NCBI GenBank assembly: GCA_049585815.1
Contig: JBAVAR010000144.1
Span: forward strand, 1 to 64,000
DNA: 64,000 nucleotides
Direction of reading: 5' to 3'
Source: DATLSM01 sp049585815
GTDB taxonomy: Bacteria; Actinomycetota; Thermoleophilia; Solirubrobacterales; 70-9
The notes beneath the pieces were generated by a model. The model was not told the origin of the DNA. It saw only the letters and a list, made by a program, of their open reading frames with translations, and made no database searches. Numbering within the stretch: the first letter of the stretch is position 1; the number at the start of each line of letters is the position of its first letter. Both the position numbers and the translations under genes were made by a program. This document shows, piece by piece, positions 43,179-52,197 of the stretch.

Positions 43179-43367
43179 GTGAAGCGTAGGATGCAGCCGC
43201 GACAGTTGAAATCCCTGATCGAGACGGGCCACTACAGGCCTCAACCTTCGTTTGTGGCTGAGGCGATGCTTGTGCGGCGGGGGGTACGCACGTTGCTGAT
43301 GGGGGCGACGCCCAGTGCAGCGGGCCGAACCATTTCCTCTGCTGCGCCAGGCCGTCGGGCCGGCTGA
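43179..43367 (+). CDS. Small FlgM-like protein
   Basis: 62 residues from GTG 43179, preceded by AAGGGAG at good spacing. LKSLIETGHYRPQPSFVAEAML matches the C-terminal helix pattern of anti-sigma factor FlgM (lk..I..G.Y.....vA..ml). The remainder (VRRGVRTLLMGATPSAAGRT) is not recognised. No flagellar gene is in the window, so an anti-sigma role with another sigma factor, or a different use of this helix pair, is possible. Confidence 0.5.
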   Translation: MKRRMQPRQLKSLIETGHYRPQPSFVAEAMLVRRGVRTLLMGATPSAAGRTISSAAPGRRAG

Positions 43368-43613
43368 CCCGCGATCCCCCTCGCGCGGCTGAAGTCGCGC
43401 AGCTACCTCGCACCGACCGCCTTCAACCTGGCTCTCCGCTCCGCGGCGAAGCGCCCGAGCTGAAGCACCGCCATTGGCAAACGCTGCGCTGTAAGGAGTA
43501 GTGGGCCCGCGCCTGCCATCAAGTTCGCGCAGAGGCTGATTTGCTCTGCGGTGCACTCACCTCCAGCCCTTTTTCGGGACAGTATCTGCGAACACGCATA
43601 TGCTCTGCGGCCG

Positions 43614-45476
43614 ATGACCTCCGATCCGCCGGCCCGCATCTCCTACGGTCCGGGGCGCCGTTGGCCGGCGGTCCGCCTCATCACAGCGATGGTGCTCGCG
43701 GTCGGGCTGCTCGCCCTCAGCGATGGCGTGGCGCAGGCCCGCGTGGTGTTTGCTCACGGCCGTGCCTACGGCGTGACGCCCACCCCCAGAGTCAGGAAGA
43801 CGCGATCGCTCTTGGCTCTGCGTGGCCGCGCGTCAGCGCTTAGCGTCGGCGGGCCCCAGCCGCCGGTCGTGTACCGCAACGGCCCCCTGATGCTCCGCTC
43901 GAAACTGTATTTGATCTTCTGGCAACAGACTGCTGGAGAATTTTCAAGCGCATATACCGGGGCGATCACCCAGTACGCCAAAGACCTCGAACTCGAAGAC
44001 TTGCGAACCACGGACGAGTTCTCTGTCGCCGAGCAGTACAAGAACAAAGAAGGTGAAGCGATCACCGGCAAGGTTGAACTCGGCGGCGTCGTGCAATCCA
44101 GTGATCCCTACCCCCCGCTGGAAGAATCCGAAGGCTGCACCAAGGCCAGGGCTCCGTGCCTGACCGACACGCAGATTCGCAAAGAGATCGTCGAACAGAT
44201 CGAAGCCAACCACTGGCCGACCGACTCGGCGAGCGCGCCGGAGGCGCAGTATCTCCTCTACACGCCCAAAGGCGTCACGACCTGCGAATTCGAAGAATGC
44301 GCCCCCGAAGAATTCTGCGCCTACCACAGTGAGATCACCAAACTCGGCCCCGAAAAGAAGGTGGCCGTGTACAGCGACCTACCCTACGTGCCCGAATGCG
44401 ACTCCGGTCAAGCGCCCACCGGTGTGGACGGAAACAAAGACACCGATGGCACCCTTGACTCTGAGATCCACGAGATCGTGGAGTCCGCCACCGATCCCGA
44501 GCCCGAAACCGGCTACACCGATGAAAACGGTGAAGAGGTTGCCGACAAGTGCACGGGGCCAACCGTTGAAGCACAGCCCGAGGTCTACGGCACCCCGCTT
44601 GGTGGCAGTCTCCTTAAAGGCACCGCCTTCAACCAGCTGATCGACGCTCACAGCTACTACACGCAGCAGATCTGGAGCCAGGCACCGACGAAAACGCCAG
44701 TGCCAGCCACCAAAAATGAAGCGGCCGGATGTGCCGCGCGGATCGGTCCCACGCCCTCGTTCACCGCGCCCACCGCCGGCGAAACAGGCCACGCGATCAG
44801 CTTCGACGGTAGCGCCTCCTATGACATCAGCGCTCCGATCACCGCCTATGAATGGAACTTCGGTGATGGCTCGGCGGTCGATACCAGCAGCGGTCCCACC
44901 TCCACTCACTACTACCTGAGGCCGGGCGAATACCAGGTGTCACTGACGGTAATCGACAGCGGCGGGACGGCCGGCGCCTCCACGCAAACGCTGCCGATAA
45001 TCGTAAGCGGAGTGGGGGTGGGCCCGCCGGTGGCGACGATCGAAGTGCCGGCAGATCACCAGGCCGATGTGGCCGGTGAGACTATCCCGACAAAGTTCTC
45101 CTGCACCGAAGCGGCGGGCGGGCCAGGGATCGAATCCTGCACTGACTCCAATGGTAGTGCCAGCCCTGGCACCCTCAACGATTCAACCCCCGGGTCATAC
45201 ACATACACCGTGACCGCCGTGAGCTATGACGGACAGCGCAGCAAAGCAACGATCGAATACACCGTCTCCACTTCCAACCCTAGCCCTGGCTCCTCGGGCG
45301 GAGCGGCCGGTTCGACCCCGGGCACCGGCTCCTCAGGAGCCGGTGGACAAGCCAAATCGCCGAGCCGCGCGCAGAAACTCACGCGGGCATTGAAGGCTTG
45401 CAAGAAGCTCAAGAAGAGCAAGCGCCCACACTGTGTCGCCGCCGCCAAGAAGCGCTTCGCGCCGGCGAGGAAGTAG
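43614..45476 (+). CDS. Secreted PKD-domain protein, EXORDIUM-like N-terminal region
   Basis: 620 residues from ATG 43614 (an in-frame start at 43551 precedes it). Signal peptide at about 19-43. The next part (VVYRNGPLMLRSKLYLIFWQ, and later SEIHEIVESATDPEP) resembles the EXORDIUM/PHI-1-like family, where H-E-x-x-E-x-x-T-D-P is conserved and may bind metal. Cys-rich middle (GVTTCEFEECAPEEFCAYH). A PKD domain follows (YEWNFGDGSAVDTSS, then YYLRPGEYQVSLTVID), then a second beta domain, a Gly/Ser linker and a Lys-rich tail (LKACKKLKKSKRPHCVAAAK) common on exported proteins of this group. Wall-associated role inferred. Confidence 0.75.
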   Translation: MTSDPPARISYGPGRRWPAVRLITAMVLAVGLLALSDGVAQARVVFAHGRAYGVTPTPRVRKTRSLLALRGRASALSVGGPQPPVVYRNGPLMLRSKLYLIFWQQTAGEFSSAYTGAITQYAKDLELEDLRTTDEFSVAEQYKNKEGEAITGKVELGGVVQSSDPYPPLEESEGCTKARAPCLTDTQIRKEIVEQIEANHWPTDSASAPEAQYLLYTPKGVTTCEFEECAPEEFCAYHSEITKLGPEKKVAVYSDLPYVPECDSGQAPTGVDGNKDTDGTLDSEIHEIVESATDPEPETGYTDENGEEVADKCTGPTVEAQPEVYGTPLGGSLLKGTAFNQLIDAHSYYTQQIWSQAPTKTPVPATKNEAAGCAARIGPTPSFTAPTAGETGHAISFDGSASYDISAPITAYEWNFGDGSAVDTSSGPTSTHYYLRPGEYQVSLTVIDSGGTAGASTQTLPIIVSGVGVGPPVATIEVPADHQADVAGETIPTKFSCTEAAGGPGIESCTDSNGSASPGTLNDSTPGSYTYTVTAVSYDGQRSKATIEYTVSTSNPSPGSSGGAAGSTPGTGSSGAGGQAKSPSRAQKLTRALKACKKLKKSKRPHCVAAAKKRFAPARK

Positions 45477-45689
45477 CACAGCGGAATTCCAGCTGGGTTG
45501 CGACTGGGCGCTCGCCTCGAGATGTCTCGCAGTCCGGCGGCGCTGAGTTCCGGCGCCCGAGGACCCACCTGCTCTGCTGACACGCGTCAGCCCTCCAGGC
45601 GGATTCCGATGATCAATGGGTGATCAAGTAATAGAGCAGATCGACCACCGGACACGACGACTGAGCAGCACCATGGGGAACCAAAAGCA

Positions 45690-45720
45690 GTTGAGGGCAG
45701 CGGCTTCGGCTACCCTCAAC
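45690..45720. terminator. Bidirectional terminator between convergent genes
   Basis: 12-bp stem with one mismatch (GTTGAGGGCAGC against GGCTACCCTCAAC) around a GGCTTCG loop. Followed by CTTTTTG on the plus strand and by CTTTTGG on the minus strand. It serves the PKD-protein gene (+) and the gene ending at 45716 (-), whose stop codon is inside the stem. Confidence 0.75.
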
Positions 45721-46345
45721 CGGCCTTTTTGTGGTGGCGATGATGTCTGCCGCCGGTTTTGTGGTGACTGGGTCCGCGGCGCTTCGCCGGCTTAACGTAG
45801 TAATAGTCACCGCTGGGAGCGCAGCCATTGAAGCCGCAGAAGCTCGATTCCCAGACTTCCCACCCGCCCCGCCAACCGCTTACAGCTTCGCTGGGGGGAA
45901 ACTCACTGGGCTGGTCTGCCTTCCAAGTGCACGTCATGTCAGCGGAACCGCCAGCGCTCACCGCGTTTTTGCAACCGGAGACGATCGGGCCGGGGGGCGT
46001 GGCCCAGCTCGGCTCACCACCATCCGCGGTCGCGGCGGTGGCAGTCAGGTCCTGACCAACCTTGACGATATGGGGGGAGATGTGGATCTGACCGTAATAG
46101 GTGGCTGCCATGAAGTTCGGTGGAGCCGGATTCTGGAACCCGTTTTCCGGGCAGATGCTGTGGCTTGAGCCAAGCGGGAAGCAGGGTTCGGGCGGAGAAC
46201 CGAGCTTGGCGGTCTTGCTTGCGGTTTTTGCTGATGCAGACGACACGGTGCCTCCAGCCGCCAATGCCGCTCCGCTTATCCCGAATACGGCTGTCACCGC
46301 CACCACCAAAACCCGAACGGCTCTTGGTCTTGTTCGCTTCTTCAT
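45716..46345 (-). CDS. Secreted protein of unknown function
   Basis: 209 residues. Signal peptide (VRVLVVAVTAVFGISGAALA). Six Cys in the mature part (EPCFPLG, SICPENG, SGCKNA, MTCTWK, FCGFNGC), a beta-rich core (YYGQIHISPHIVKVGQDLTA), and a His/Lys-rich tail (KRRGPSHHKTGGRHHRHHKK) that could bind metal or wall polymers. No family recognised. Ends inside the bidirectional terminator. Confidence 0.65.
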   Translation of the reverse strand: MKKRTRPRAVRVLVVAVTAVFGISGAALAAGGTVSSASAKTASKTAKLGSPPEPCFPLGSSHSICPENGFQNPAPPNFMAATYYGQIHISPHIVKVGQDLTATAATADGGEPSWATPPGPIVSGCKNAVSAGGSADMTCTWKADQPSEFPPSEAVSGWRGGWEVWESSFCGFNGCAPSGDYYYVKPAKRRGPSHHKTGGRHHRHHKKAG

Positions 46346-46722
46346 TCCGGTCTCATACTCCTCTCCCGCAGAATCTGCGGTGCGGTGGGCCGATCAGCAA
46401 CATCAGCGCCGGGTATTGGAGCCGATAGCCGCCGCCGGCTAACGACTCAAGGATATGCCGAAGAGGCCGCCTATGTGTCTGCGGTCGCTTTGCTCGCAAG
46501 CTTCATTCGCTATGGGGGGGATCTCACCCCTCTGCCATTTCAACCGGACTCCGCGTTGCGGGTCAACAGGGGGGCGTTCAGACATCGGTGGAATAACGCG
46601 ACTTCGGCGAGCTGCGTTTGTCCAGCATTTCTGCAGTAAATCCCCGGCGGAGTGTTGATAGTTTCACGCTCCTGGTGTGTCGGTGAGCGAGAGCAACGTT
46701 TCAACCTCCGCCTCCTCTGTGC
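46346..46722. other. Gene-free stretch
   Basis: No supported gene; contains the promoter side of the secreted-protein gene (-) and the 3' flank of the desaturase gene (-). Confidence 0.4.
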
Positions 46723-47784
46723 TCAGGGGAGGGACTTGAGCTCACGCCAGGTCAGCAAGCGGCCGCTGCGGCGATCGATCAACTTGAGGCGGATCGCCCG
46801 CAGTCCATCGAGAACGCCGAGCACTGGGACGTCGTGGAAGATCGGGCTCTCGTCGTGAGCGCGCTGGAGGTTGTAGTTGGGGATCTTCGCACTGAGATGG
46901 TGGACGTGATGGAGGCCGATGTTGCCGGTGAAGAACTGGAGCAGCTTCGGGAGCTTCAGGTGGGAGCTACCCCGCAGAGCGGCATCGGCGTAGCTCCACT
47001 GATCCGTGCTCTCCCAGTAGACGTCCTCGAACTGATGCTGGACATAGAACATGAACACGCCCAGCGTCCCGGCAAGGACAGCCGTCGGTATCTGCACGAG
47101 CAGCCATGCCTGCAGGCCGACGAACCAGCAGACCGTGCCGATCAGCAGCGCCAGGGTGAGGTTCGTGGTGAGGACGCTGCGGCGCTGGCGCGGTCGCATC
47201 TTGTTGGACCAGATGCGCGGCCCGATCATCAATGACCAGATCGGCCCGATCCCGAACATCACCAGCGGATTGCGGAAGAGGCGATAACCCAGCCGCGATC
47301 TCCAGGGCCGGGAGAGGTACTCCTCGACCGTGAGCGTCGCGATATCTCCTGTCCCGCGTCGGTCGAGATCGCCGGAGCTGCCGTGGTGGACGGCGTGGTT
47401 ATGGCGCCAGTTGGCGAACGGCTGGAAGACGAGCAGCCCGGTCACCCTGCCCAACCAGAGGTTCGCTCGCCTGCTTGGCATGAAGGAGCCGTGGGCGCAG
47501 TCATGAAAGACGATGAACGTCCTCATGAGGAAGCCCGCCGCCGGAATAGCGAGGGCGAAGGTGATCCAGACGGAGATTTCGAGACTGAAGTACATCGCCA
47601 CCGAAAGAGCGATATAGGGCGCTACGGAGGTGCCAAGATCAAGCAGGCTGGCGGGTAGCGAGGCTCGCTCGTGGCGAGCAACCGCCTCGCGCCAATAGAG
47701 GCGATCGCCCCCTCGAGTGGCATCGATCCGCTCGGGGGTCGGTTTGACTGCTGCGCTCACGGCAGGAAACCGTAGCCGTCGCAC
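46723..47784 (-). CDS. Membrane fatty acid desaturase
   Basis: 353 residues. Three histidine boxes of the membrane di-iron desaturases: HDCAHGS, HNHAVHH and HHVHH, with four TMs between them. It introduces a double bond into acyl chains using O2 and reduced ferredoxin or similar. The layout GVFMFYVQHQFEDVYWE before the last box is like bacterial omega-type desaturases. Stands alone. Divergent from the DUF1801 gene with a short gap holding both promoters. Confidence 0.9.
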   Translation of the reverse strand: MRRLRFPAVSAAVKPTPERIDATRGGDRLYWREAVARHERASLPASLLDLGTSVAPYIALSVAMYFSLEISVWITFALAIPAAGFLMRTFIVFHDCAHGSFMPSRRANLWLGRVTGLLVFQPFANWRHNHAVHHGSSGDLDRRGTGDIATLTVEEYLSRPWRSRLGYRLFRNPLVMFGIGPIWSLMIGPRIWSNKMRPRQRRSVLTTNLTLALLIGTVCWFVGLQAWLLVQIPTAVLAGTLGVFMFYVQHQFEDVYWESTDQWSYADAALRGSSHLKLPKLLQFFTGNIGLHHVHHLSAKIPNYNLQRAHDESPIFHDVPVLGVLDGLRAIRLKLIDRRSGRLLTWRELKSLP

Positions 47785-47835
47785 CTAAAGCCCAGTGTCG
47801 CGCGAAGCAAAGAGATGCGCCCTACACTGCGCTTG

Positions 47836-48195
47836 ATGTCAGCCGAGCAGGTCGACGGCTACCTATGCGATCTCGAGGAGCCGAAGCGCGCAACGCTTCA
47901 AGAGCTGCGCCGCACGATTCTCGAGATCGTCCCGGGGGCTGAAGAGGGACTCTCCTACCGTGTTCCCGCATTCCGCTTGCAGGGCCAGGTCATCGCTGGG
48001 TTTGCTGCGTTCAAGAATCACCTGAGCTACCTGCCCTTCAGCGGCTCGGTCCTCGGCCAGCTAGCCGATCAGCTCGACGGCTACACGATGACCAAGAGCT
48101 CGCTGCACTTCCCGATCGACCGCTCCCTACCGAAGGCGCTCGTCAAGAGACTGATCGCAGTGCGTCTTGAGGATGCAGGTCTGCCCTCGCGCTAG
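47836..48195 (+). CDS. DUF1801 / YdhG-like protein
   Basis: 119 residues from ATG 47836; ATG 47815 is in frame, but family members begin at MSAEQVDGYL. TLQELRRTILEIVPGAEEGL, SYRVPAFRLQGQVIAGFAAF, NHLSYLPFSGSVL and TKSSLHFPIDRSLPKALVKR are the DUF1801 pattern (fold related to frataxin-like iron chaperones such as YdhG/Fra). Role not established; a stress-related small protein. Confidence 0.85.
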   Translation: MSAEQVDGYLCDLEEPKRATLQELRRTILEIVPGAEEGLSYRVPAFRLQGQVIAGFAAFKNHLSYLPFSGSVLGQLADQLDGYTMTKSSLHFPIDRSLPKALVKRLIAVRLEDAGLPSR

Positions 48196-48820
48196 CTGAC
48201 CCAGCGTCCGTCGGCTCCCCGGCAGAATGCGAACCGGCGTCATCTGGCCCGCGGCAACCCGCCCGACGAATGGTCGGCGATACGGCAGTTGGCAACCCCG
48301 CCTCGAAGCGAGGGGGTCGGCGCCCGGCGGCACACAGCCTGTGCCGAACATACTGGCCGTTCCATTCCTGCGTCTCGGTGTCACATTTCCGCAAAACTTC
48401 CAAATCTCGCGCGCCGCCTGCTGCAGCGATGGATCAGGTCATCAAGCTCGAGGCGTCCAGCTCATCGGAGTCGTAGCGATGAGGGCCCTCTCGCACCAGC
48501 TTGAGCAGATCCGCGAGGCACCCTGCTGATACCACACGACCAGCGCGACATCGGCCGCCGCTCCGTCCTTTGACGGCCCGGATGTGTCAGGACCGATCTG
48601 GATCGACCGTACCGCACACCCGCTCCGCCGAAACCACGATCTGCACGGTCATCGATAACGCACCTTTGGCTTGGTGACTGTTATGAACTAACCGCAGGCC
48701 CCAACTTCATCCGCATTGTCTACGCCGCTTCGAACAAGGCGGCTGCGCAACGCGCTTCGGTGCTCGCCCTCGCCTCGCTCCCAGCGGCAGATGTCGAGAA
48801 ATTCGAACTTCGGCAGGCGC
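48196..48820. other. Stretch without intact gene
   Basis: On the minus strand around 48440-48525 a short coding-like run ends in a stop (CLADLLKLVREGPHRYDSDE), with high GC at third positions, but lacks any start in frame. Possibly a remnant. Nothing else supported. Confidence 0.35.
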
Positions 48821-49735
48821 CTACTCGAGCTCTGAGCGCGGCTCCCCGTCAAGCGCTGGGACGAGGGGGGTCTGAGTTGCCAAGCGTTGGCTTTCGGCCG
48901 GCGAGCGTCGGACGTCGGGCCGAGCAATAGCCAGGTAGGAAACCAGAGCGATAACCGCGATAGAGAGCACCAGTGCGGTCGACCCGTCGCCGAAACCTAA
49001 ACCGCCGATGCTGTGTGGTTTGCTGATGTAGTCGGCAAAGGATGCGCCGAGCGGTCGGGTCAGAATGTAGGCCATCCAGAAGGCCGCAATGCTGTTCAGA
49101 CCAAAGCGCCACCAGGCCAGCGCCGGAATCGAGAAGAGCACAAAGAAGAAGATTCCAGAGGCCAGGTAGCCCATGCCGAGCGAGGTCGCCGTGAAGTCCC
49201 CGAGCGCGGTGCCGAGCGCGAAGGTGGCGAACACGGTTGCCCAGTAAAACGCCTCCCGTCGCTGCGTGGTGACGCTGTGGATCGAGAGGGTTCCCTCGCT
49301 GCGCTGCCACCCCATGAACACGGCCGCCAGAATGAGCGCCCACAAGATCGTGGTCCCCGCATAGGAGATGTGTCCATCGAGATGCAAAAAATCAGCAAAG
49401 CCCGTCCCGGAGATGGCGATCGCATAGGCCAAGAACCAGTATGCAAAGGCCCGGTACCGGCGCGTTGCGAACTGCAGCACCAGCGCGATCACGAACAACG
49501 CGACCTCAGTTCCACCACCGCCGAAATTCCCGTATATCTTCAGGTAATCAGAGGTGGCCTCCCCGCCGGCCGTGGTGAGGATCTTCACCACCCAGAAGAG
49601 CAAGATGATCTCCGGGACCTTCGCGACTAATGGCGCGGGGAAGATACGCCCGATCAAAGGCAGTTGGCCCGGCGCCCGCAGATACCCTTCGCTAGGGCGT
49701 ACTGAGGAGCTCGACTGACGGTTTGTGGTGCTCAC
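48821..49735 (-). CDS. COG4705-like multi-spanning membrane protein
   Basis: 304 residues with about eight TMs. KVPEIILLFWVVKILTTAGG, EATSDYL, LQFATRRYRAFAYWF and GTALGDFTATSLGMGYL are typical of COG4705 (DUF347-repeat) proteins, which contain two related halves. Function unknown; a transport or membrane-anchoring role has been suggested for the family. Stands alone, upstream of the ABC-2 pair on the same strand order. Confidence 0.8.
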   Translation of the reverse strand: MSTTNRQSSSSVRPSEGYLRAPGQLPLIGRIFPAPLVAKVPEIILLFWVVKILTTAGGEATSDYLKIYGNFGGGGTEVALFVIALVLQFATRRYRAFAYWFLAYAIAISGTGFADFLHLDGHISYAGTTILWALILAAVFMGWQRSEGTLSIHSVTTQRREAFYWATVFATFALGTALGDFTATSLGMGYLASGIFFFVLFSIPALAWWRFGLNSIAAFWMAYILTRPLGASFADYISKPHSIGGLGFGDGSTALVLSIAVIALVSYLAIARPDVRRSPAESQRLATQTPLVPALDGEPRSELE

Positions 49736-49843
49736 GTGGGGGATGCCTCATAGTTCCACTCGGGTTTGGTTGGTTGGCCCAAACGGGCGGGCTGTCGAGG
49801 ATGCTCCCAAGTCTTCTCAGAGCGCCAAAGCACAGGCGGTGCG

Positions 49844-50653
49844 CTAGGTGTCACGCCGACGCATCAGGACCGCCGCGATGATGAGTGAAACGGCGGCGTA
49901 GGCGCAAAAGAGCCCGAATCCGGTCCATGGAGCCAGCGTGTTGGGGTCGGGGTTTATCGTCCAAATCGCGCCACCCGCTTTGCTTGGCAAATAGGGTTCA
50001 ATCGAGTTCGCAACACTTTCGGGGAGCAGGCCGATTACCGGAGGCAGGACGAACACGATCCCCGCCAGGGCGGAAATCGCACCGGCCGTGCTGCGGATGA
50101 TCGCACCGAGGCCGAGGCCGAAGAGGCCCATCACGGTCAGAAACAGCGCGGCGCCGAAGAGTGACCTCAGCACTCCAGAATGGGAGATCCCGATGTTGAT
50201 GTGCTGGCCAGAGAGAATCGATTGGCCGACGAAAAAGACGACGAAGATGGCGGGGAGGCTGATCGTAAAGGCGACCGCACCGAAGACCAGGGCCTTGCCC
50301 CAGAGCACCGGAAGGCGCTTGGGAACCGCGCAAAAGGTCGAGCGGATCATGCCCGTCGAGTACTCGGCGGTGATCGCCAAAACCCCGAGCACACCGATCG
50401 CGAGCTGGGCGAAGTTGACACCGGCGAGATTCACCCGCAGGGGGTGGAAGTTTTGTTTATCCGCGGGGCTGAGGTGAGGCCATCGCGACTCGAACACCAC
50501 ACAGGCGAGGATGCCGATCCCGAGGATCAACACCAGAGCGGCAAGCAGGGACCAGCGCGTCGAGCGGACCGAGCGGAGCTTCGTCCACTCCGAGAGGGCC
50601 ACCCGCCGCTGGGTGACCCGTCCGACCGGCGTTGCCAGCGTTGCTTCGCTCAT
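49844..50653 (-). CDS. ABC-2 type permease
   Basis: 269 residues, six TMs. SEWTKLRSVRSTRWSLLAAL at the start and the EYSTGMIRSTFCAVPKR loop after TM2 are the pattern of actinobacterial ABC-2 permeases (bacitracin/lantibiotic-exporter-like). Four-base overlap with the ATPase gene. Substrate unknown. Confidence 0.88.
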   Translation of the reverse strand: MSEATLATPVGRVTQRRVALSEWTKLRSVRSTRWSLLAALVLILGIGILACVVFESRWPHLSPADKQNFHPLRVNLAGVNFAQLAIGVLGVLAITAEYSTGMIRSTFCAVPKRLPVLWGKALVFGAVAFTISLPAIFVVFFVGQSILSGQHINIGISHSGVLRSLFGAALFLTVMGLFGLGLGAIIRSTAGAISALAGIVFVLPPVIGLLPESVANSIEPYLPSKAGGAIWTINPDPNTLAPWTGFGLFCAYAAVSLIIAAVLMRRRDT

Positions 50654-51591
50654 GCCAGCGCGCCTTCGGACTCGGCCCGGGCATCGGGGTTTTGTCCGTG
50701 GTACTCGACCGCGTCGCCGGTGAGCTCCATGAAGGCTTCCTCCAGCGAGGCCTGCTGCGGCGTTAGCTCATAGAGGACGATGTCGCTCTCGGCTGCGGTG
50801 GCGCCAATCTGCTCCGAGTCAATGCCGCGGACCTCAATCACAGAGGGCTCCAGGGCCTCGATCGCCACCCCTGCGCCGGCGAGGAGCTCCGCCAACCTGG
50901 TGGCCTGTGGTGAGCGGACCCGCACCGAACGCTTGGAGGCGCCGCGCACGAAATCCTCCATTCCGGTATCGGCGATCAACTGCCCGCGGCCGATCACGAT
51001 CAGGTGCTCCGCGGTTAGCGCCATCTCGCTCATCAGGTGCGAGGAAACGAACACGGTGCGCCCTTCTCCCGCCAGTTTCTTGAGCAGGTTGCGGACCCAC
51101 TGGATGCCCTCAGGGTCAAGGCCGTTCACTGGCTCATCGAGTAGCACCGTGTGCGGGTCTCCAAGCAGGGCTGAGGCGATCCCGAGACGTTGTCCCATGC
51201 CGAGCGAGAAGCCGCCGGCACGCTTGCCCGCGACCTCTTGGAGTCCGACCATCTCGATCAGCTCCTTCACTCGGGCGCGCCCGATCCCATGCGTCTGGGC
51301 GAGTGCGAGCAGGTGGTTGTAGGCGGAGCGTCCGGTGTGGACTGAGCGAGCCTCGAGCAACGCCCCGGCCTCGTGCAGAGGGGCGGCGTGCTCTCGATAG
51401 GGCTTGCCGTTGACCAGCGCGTGCCCGGAGTCTGGGGTATCGAGCTCCAGGATCAAGCGCATCGTGGTCGACTTGCCCGACCCGTTCGGCCCAAGGAAGC
51501 CAGTCACGATCCCTGGTCGAACCTTGAAGGTGAGATCGCGCACGGCGACCTTCTCGCCATAGCGCTTGGTTGCCGCGATCACCTCGATCAT
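50650..51591 (-). CDS. ABC-2 exporter ATP-binding protein
   Basis: 313 residues from ATG 51591 (MIEVIAATKRYG); a longer frame exists, but this start fits the family. Walker A GPNGSGKSTT, signature FSLGMGQRLGIASAL, Walker B VLLDEPVNGLDPEG, switch VFVSSHLMSEMAL. The C-terminal about 90 residues (KRSVRVRSPQATRLAELLAG to SLEEAFMELTGDAVEY) are typical of BcrA/NatA-type ATPases. Encoded directly before the permease. Lies just inside the right-hand tRNA-Trp repeat. Confidence 0.9.
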   Translation of the reverse strand: MIEVIAATKRYGEKVAVRDLTFKVRPGIVTGFLGPNGSGKSTTMRLILELDTPDSGHALVNGKPYREHAAPLHEAGALLEARSVHTGRSAYNHLLALAQTHGIGRARVKELIEMVGLQEVAGKRAGGFSLGMGQRLGIASALLGDPHTVLLDEPVNGLDPEGIQWVRNLLKKLAGEGRTVFVSSHLMSEMALTAEHLIVIGRGQLIADTGMEDFVRGASKRSVRVRSPQATRLAELLAGAGVAIEALEPSVIEVRGIDSEQIGATAAESDIVLYELTPQQASLEEAFMELTGDAVEYHGQNPDARAESEGALA

Positions 51592-52197
51592 CGGAATTGC
51601 TCCTCGGCGGGCTTCAAGGGGGCAAAAGCAAAGCAACCTTCTCTAAAGCTTCCCTCACGATCTCTCAGTTTCTGCTTTCTGCCAAGTTCGCCCATCTCGA
51701 GCACCAGCCGGTGGTTGGCAGTCGGAAGTGGTGCGAACATCCAGTCCAGAGCGCCTCAATCGCTGGCTTAGGCTTCTATTTCAACTCGATCCCATCGCGT
51801 ACCAGCGCCACCGAGTAGTGCTCGCGGAAGTTGATGAGACCGGGGTCAGGCTCGCCGCCATGAAGCCCGCCGAAAGCCAGGGCTGATCGCGATGGCTGGC
51901 AGCGATGGCGTGGTCCCTTGTGAGCGAACATGCAAAACCGGCGATCCCAGGCCCGAGTCCTGGCTGCCCGATATCGGCCCTCCTCTTGGTAGCGCGAATC
52001 TGGCTCTTGGGAACGGACCGCGGGCCTTTCACCAGCGATTTTCCGACGGTCAATGGAGCCAGTCGAGGTCAACAAAAGGCCTTCTTTGACACCTTTCGTC
52101 CCCCATTCCCCAATGGGCATTCGGGGCCCGGTCTGTCGAGCCAAAGAATTCGACGGCTCGGCGCTTGACCGCGGTAAAGGCAGTGTCGATCTCCCGG
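51592..52197. other. Right border of the tRNA-Trp-bounded region
   Basis: Contains the 37-bp tRNA-Trp repeat (51933-51969). On the minus strand at about 51776-51880 lies a coding-like C-terminal fragment, ALAFGGLHGGEPDPGLINFR, then EHYSVALVRDGIELK and a stop, without a start. It may be a gene truncated at the border. Otherwise empty. Confidence 0.45.
51933..51969 (+). repeat. Partial tRNA-Trp copy, candidate attachment site
   Basis: Matches the 3' half of the tRNA-Trp gene (28609-28645) at 34 of 37 positions, same direction: identical CAAAACCGGCGAT and CGAGTCCTGGCTGCCC blocks with three T-to-C differences between them. It has no D arm or acceptor 5' side, so it is not a functional tRNA. A direct repeat of a tRNA 3' end is the usual mark of integration by a tyrosine recombinase. 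The distance between copies is 23,324 bases. Confidence 0.7.
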
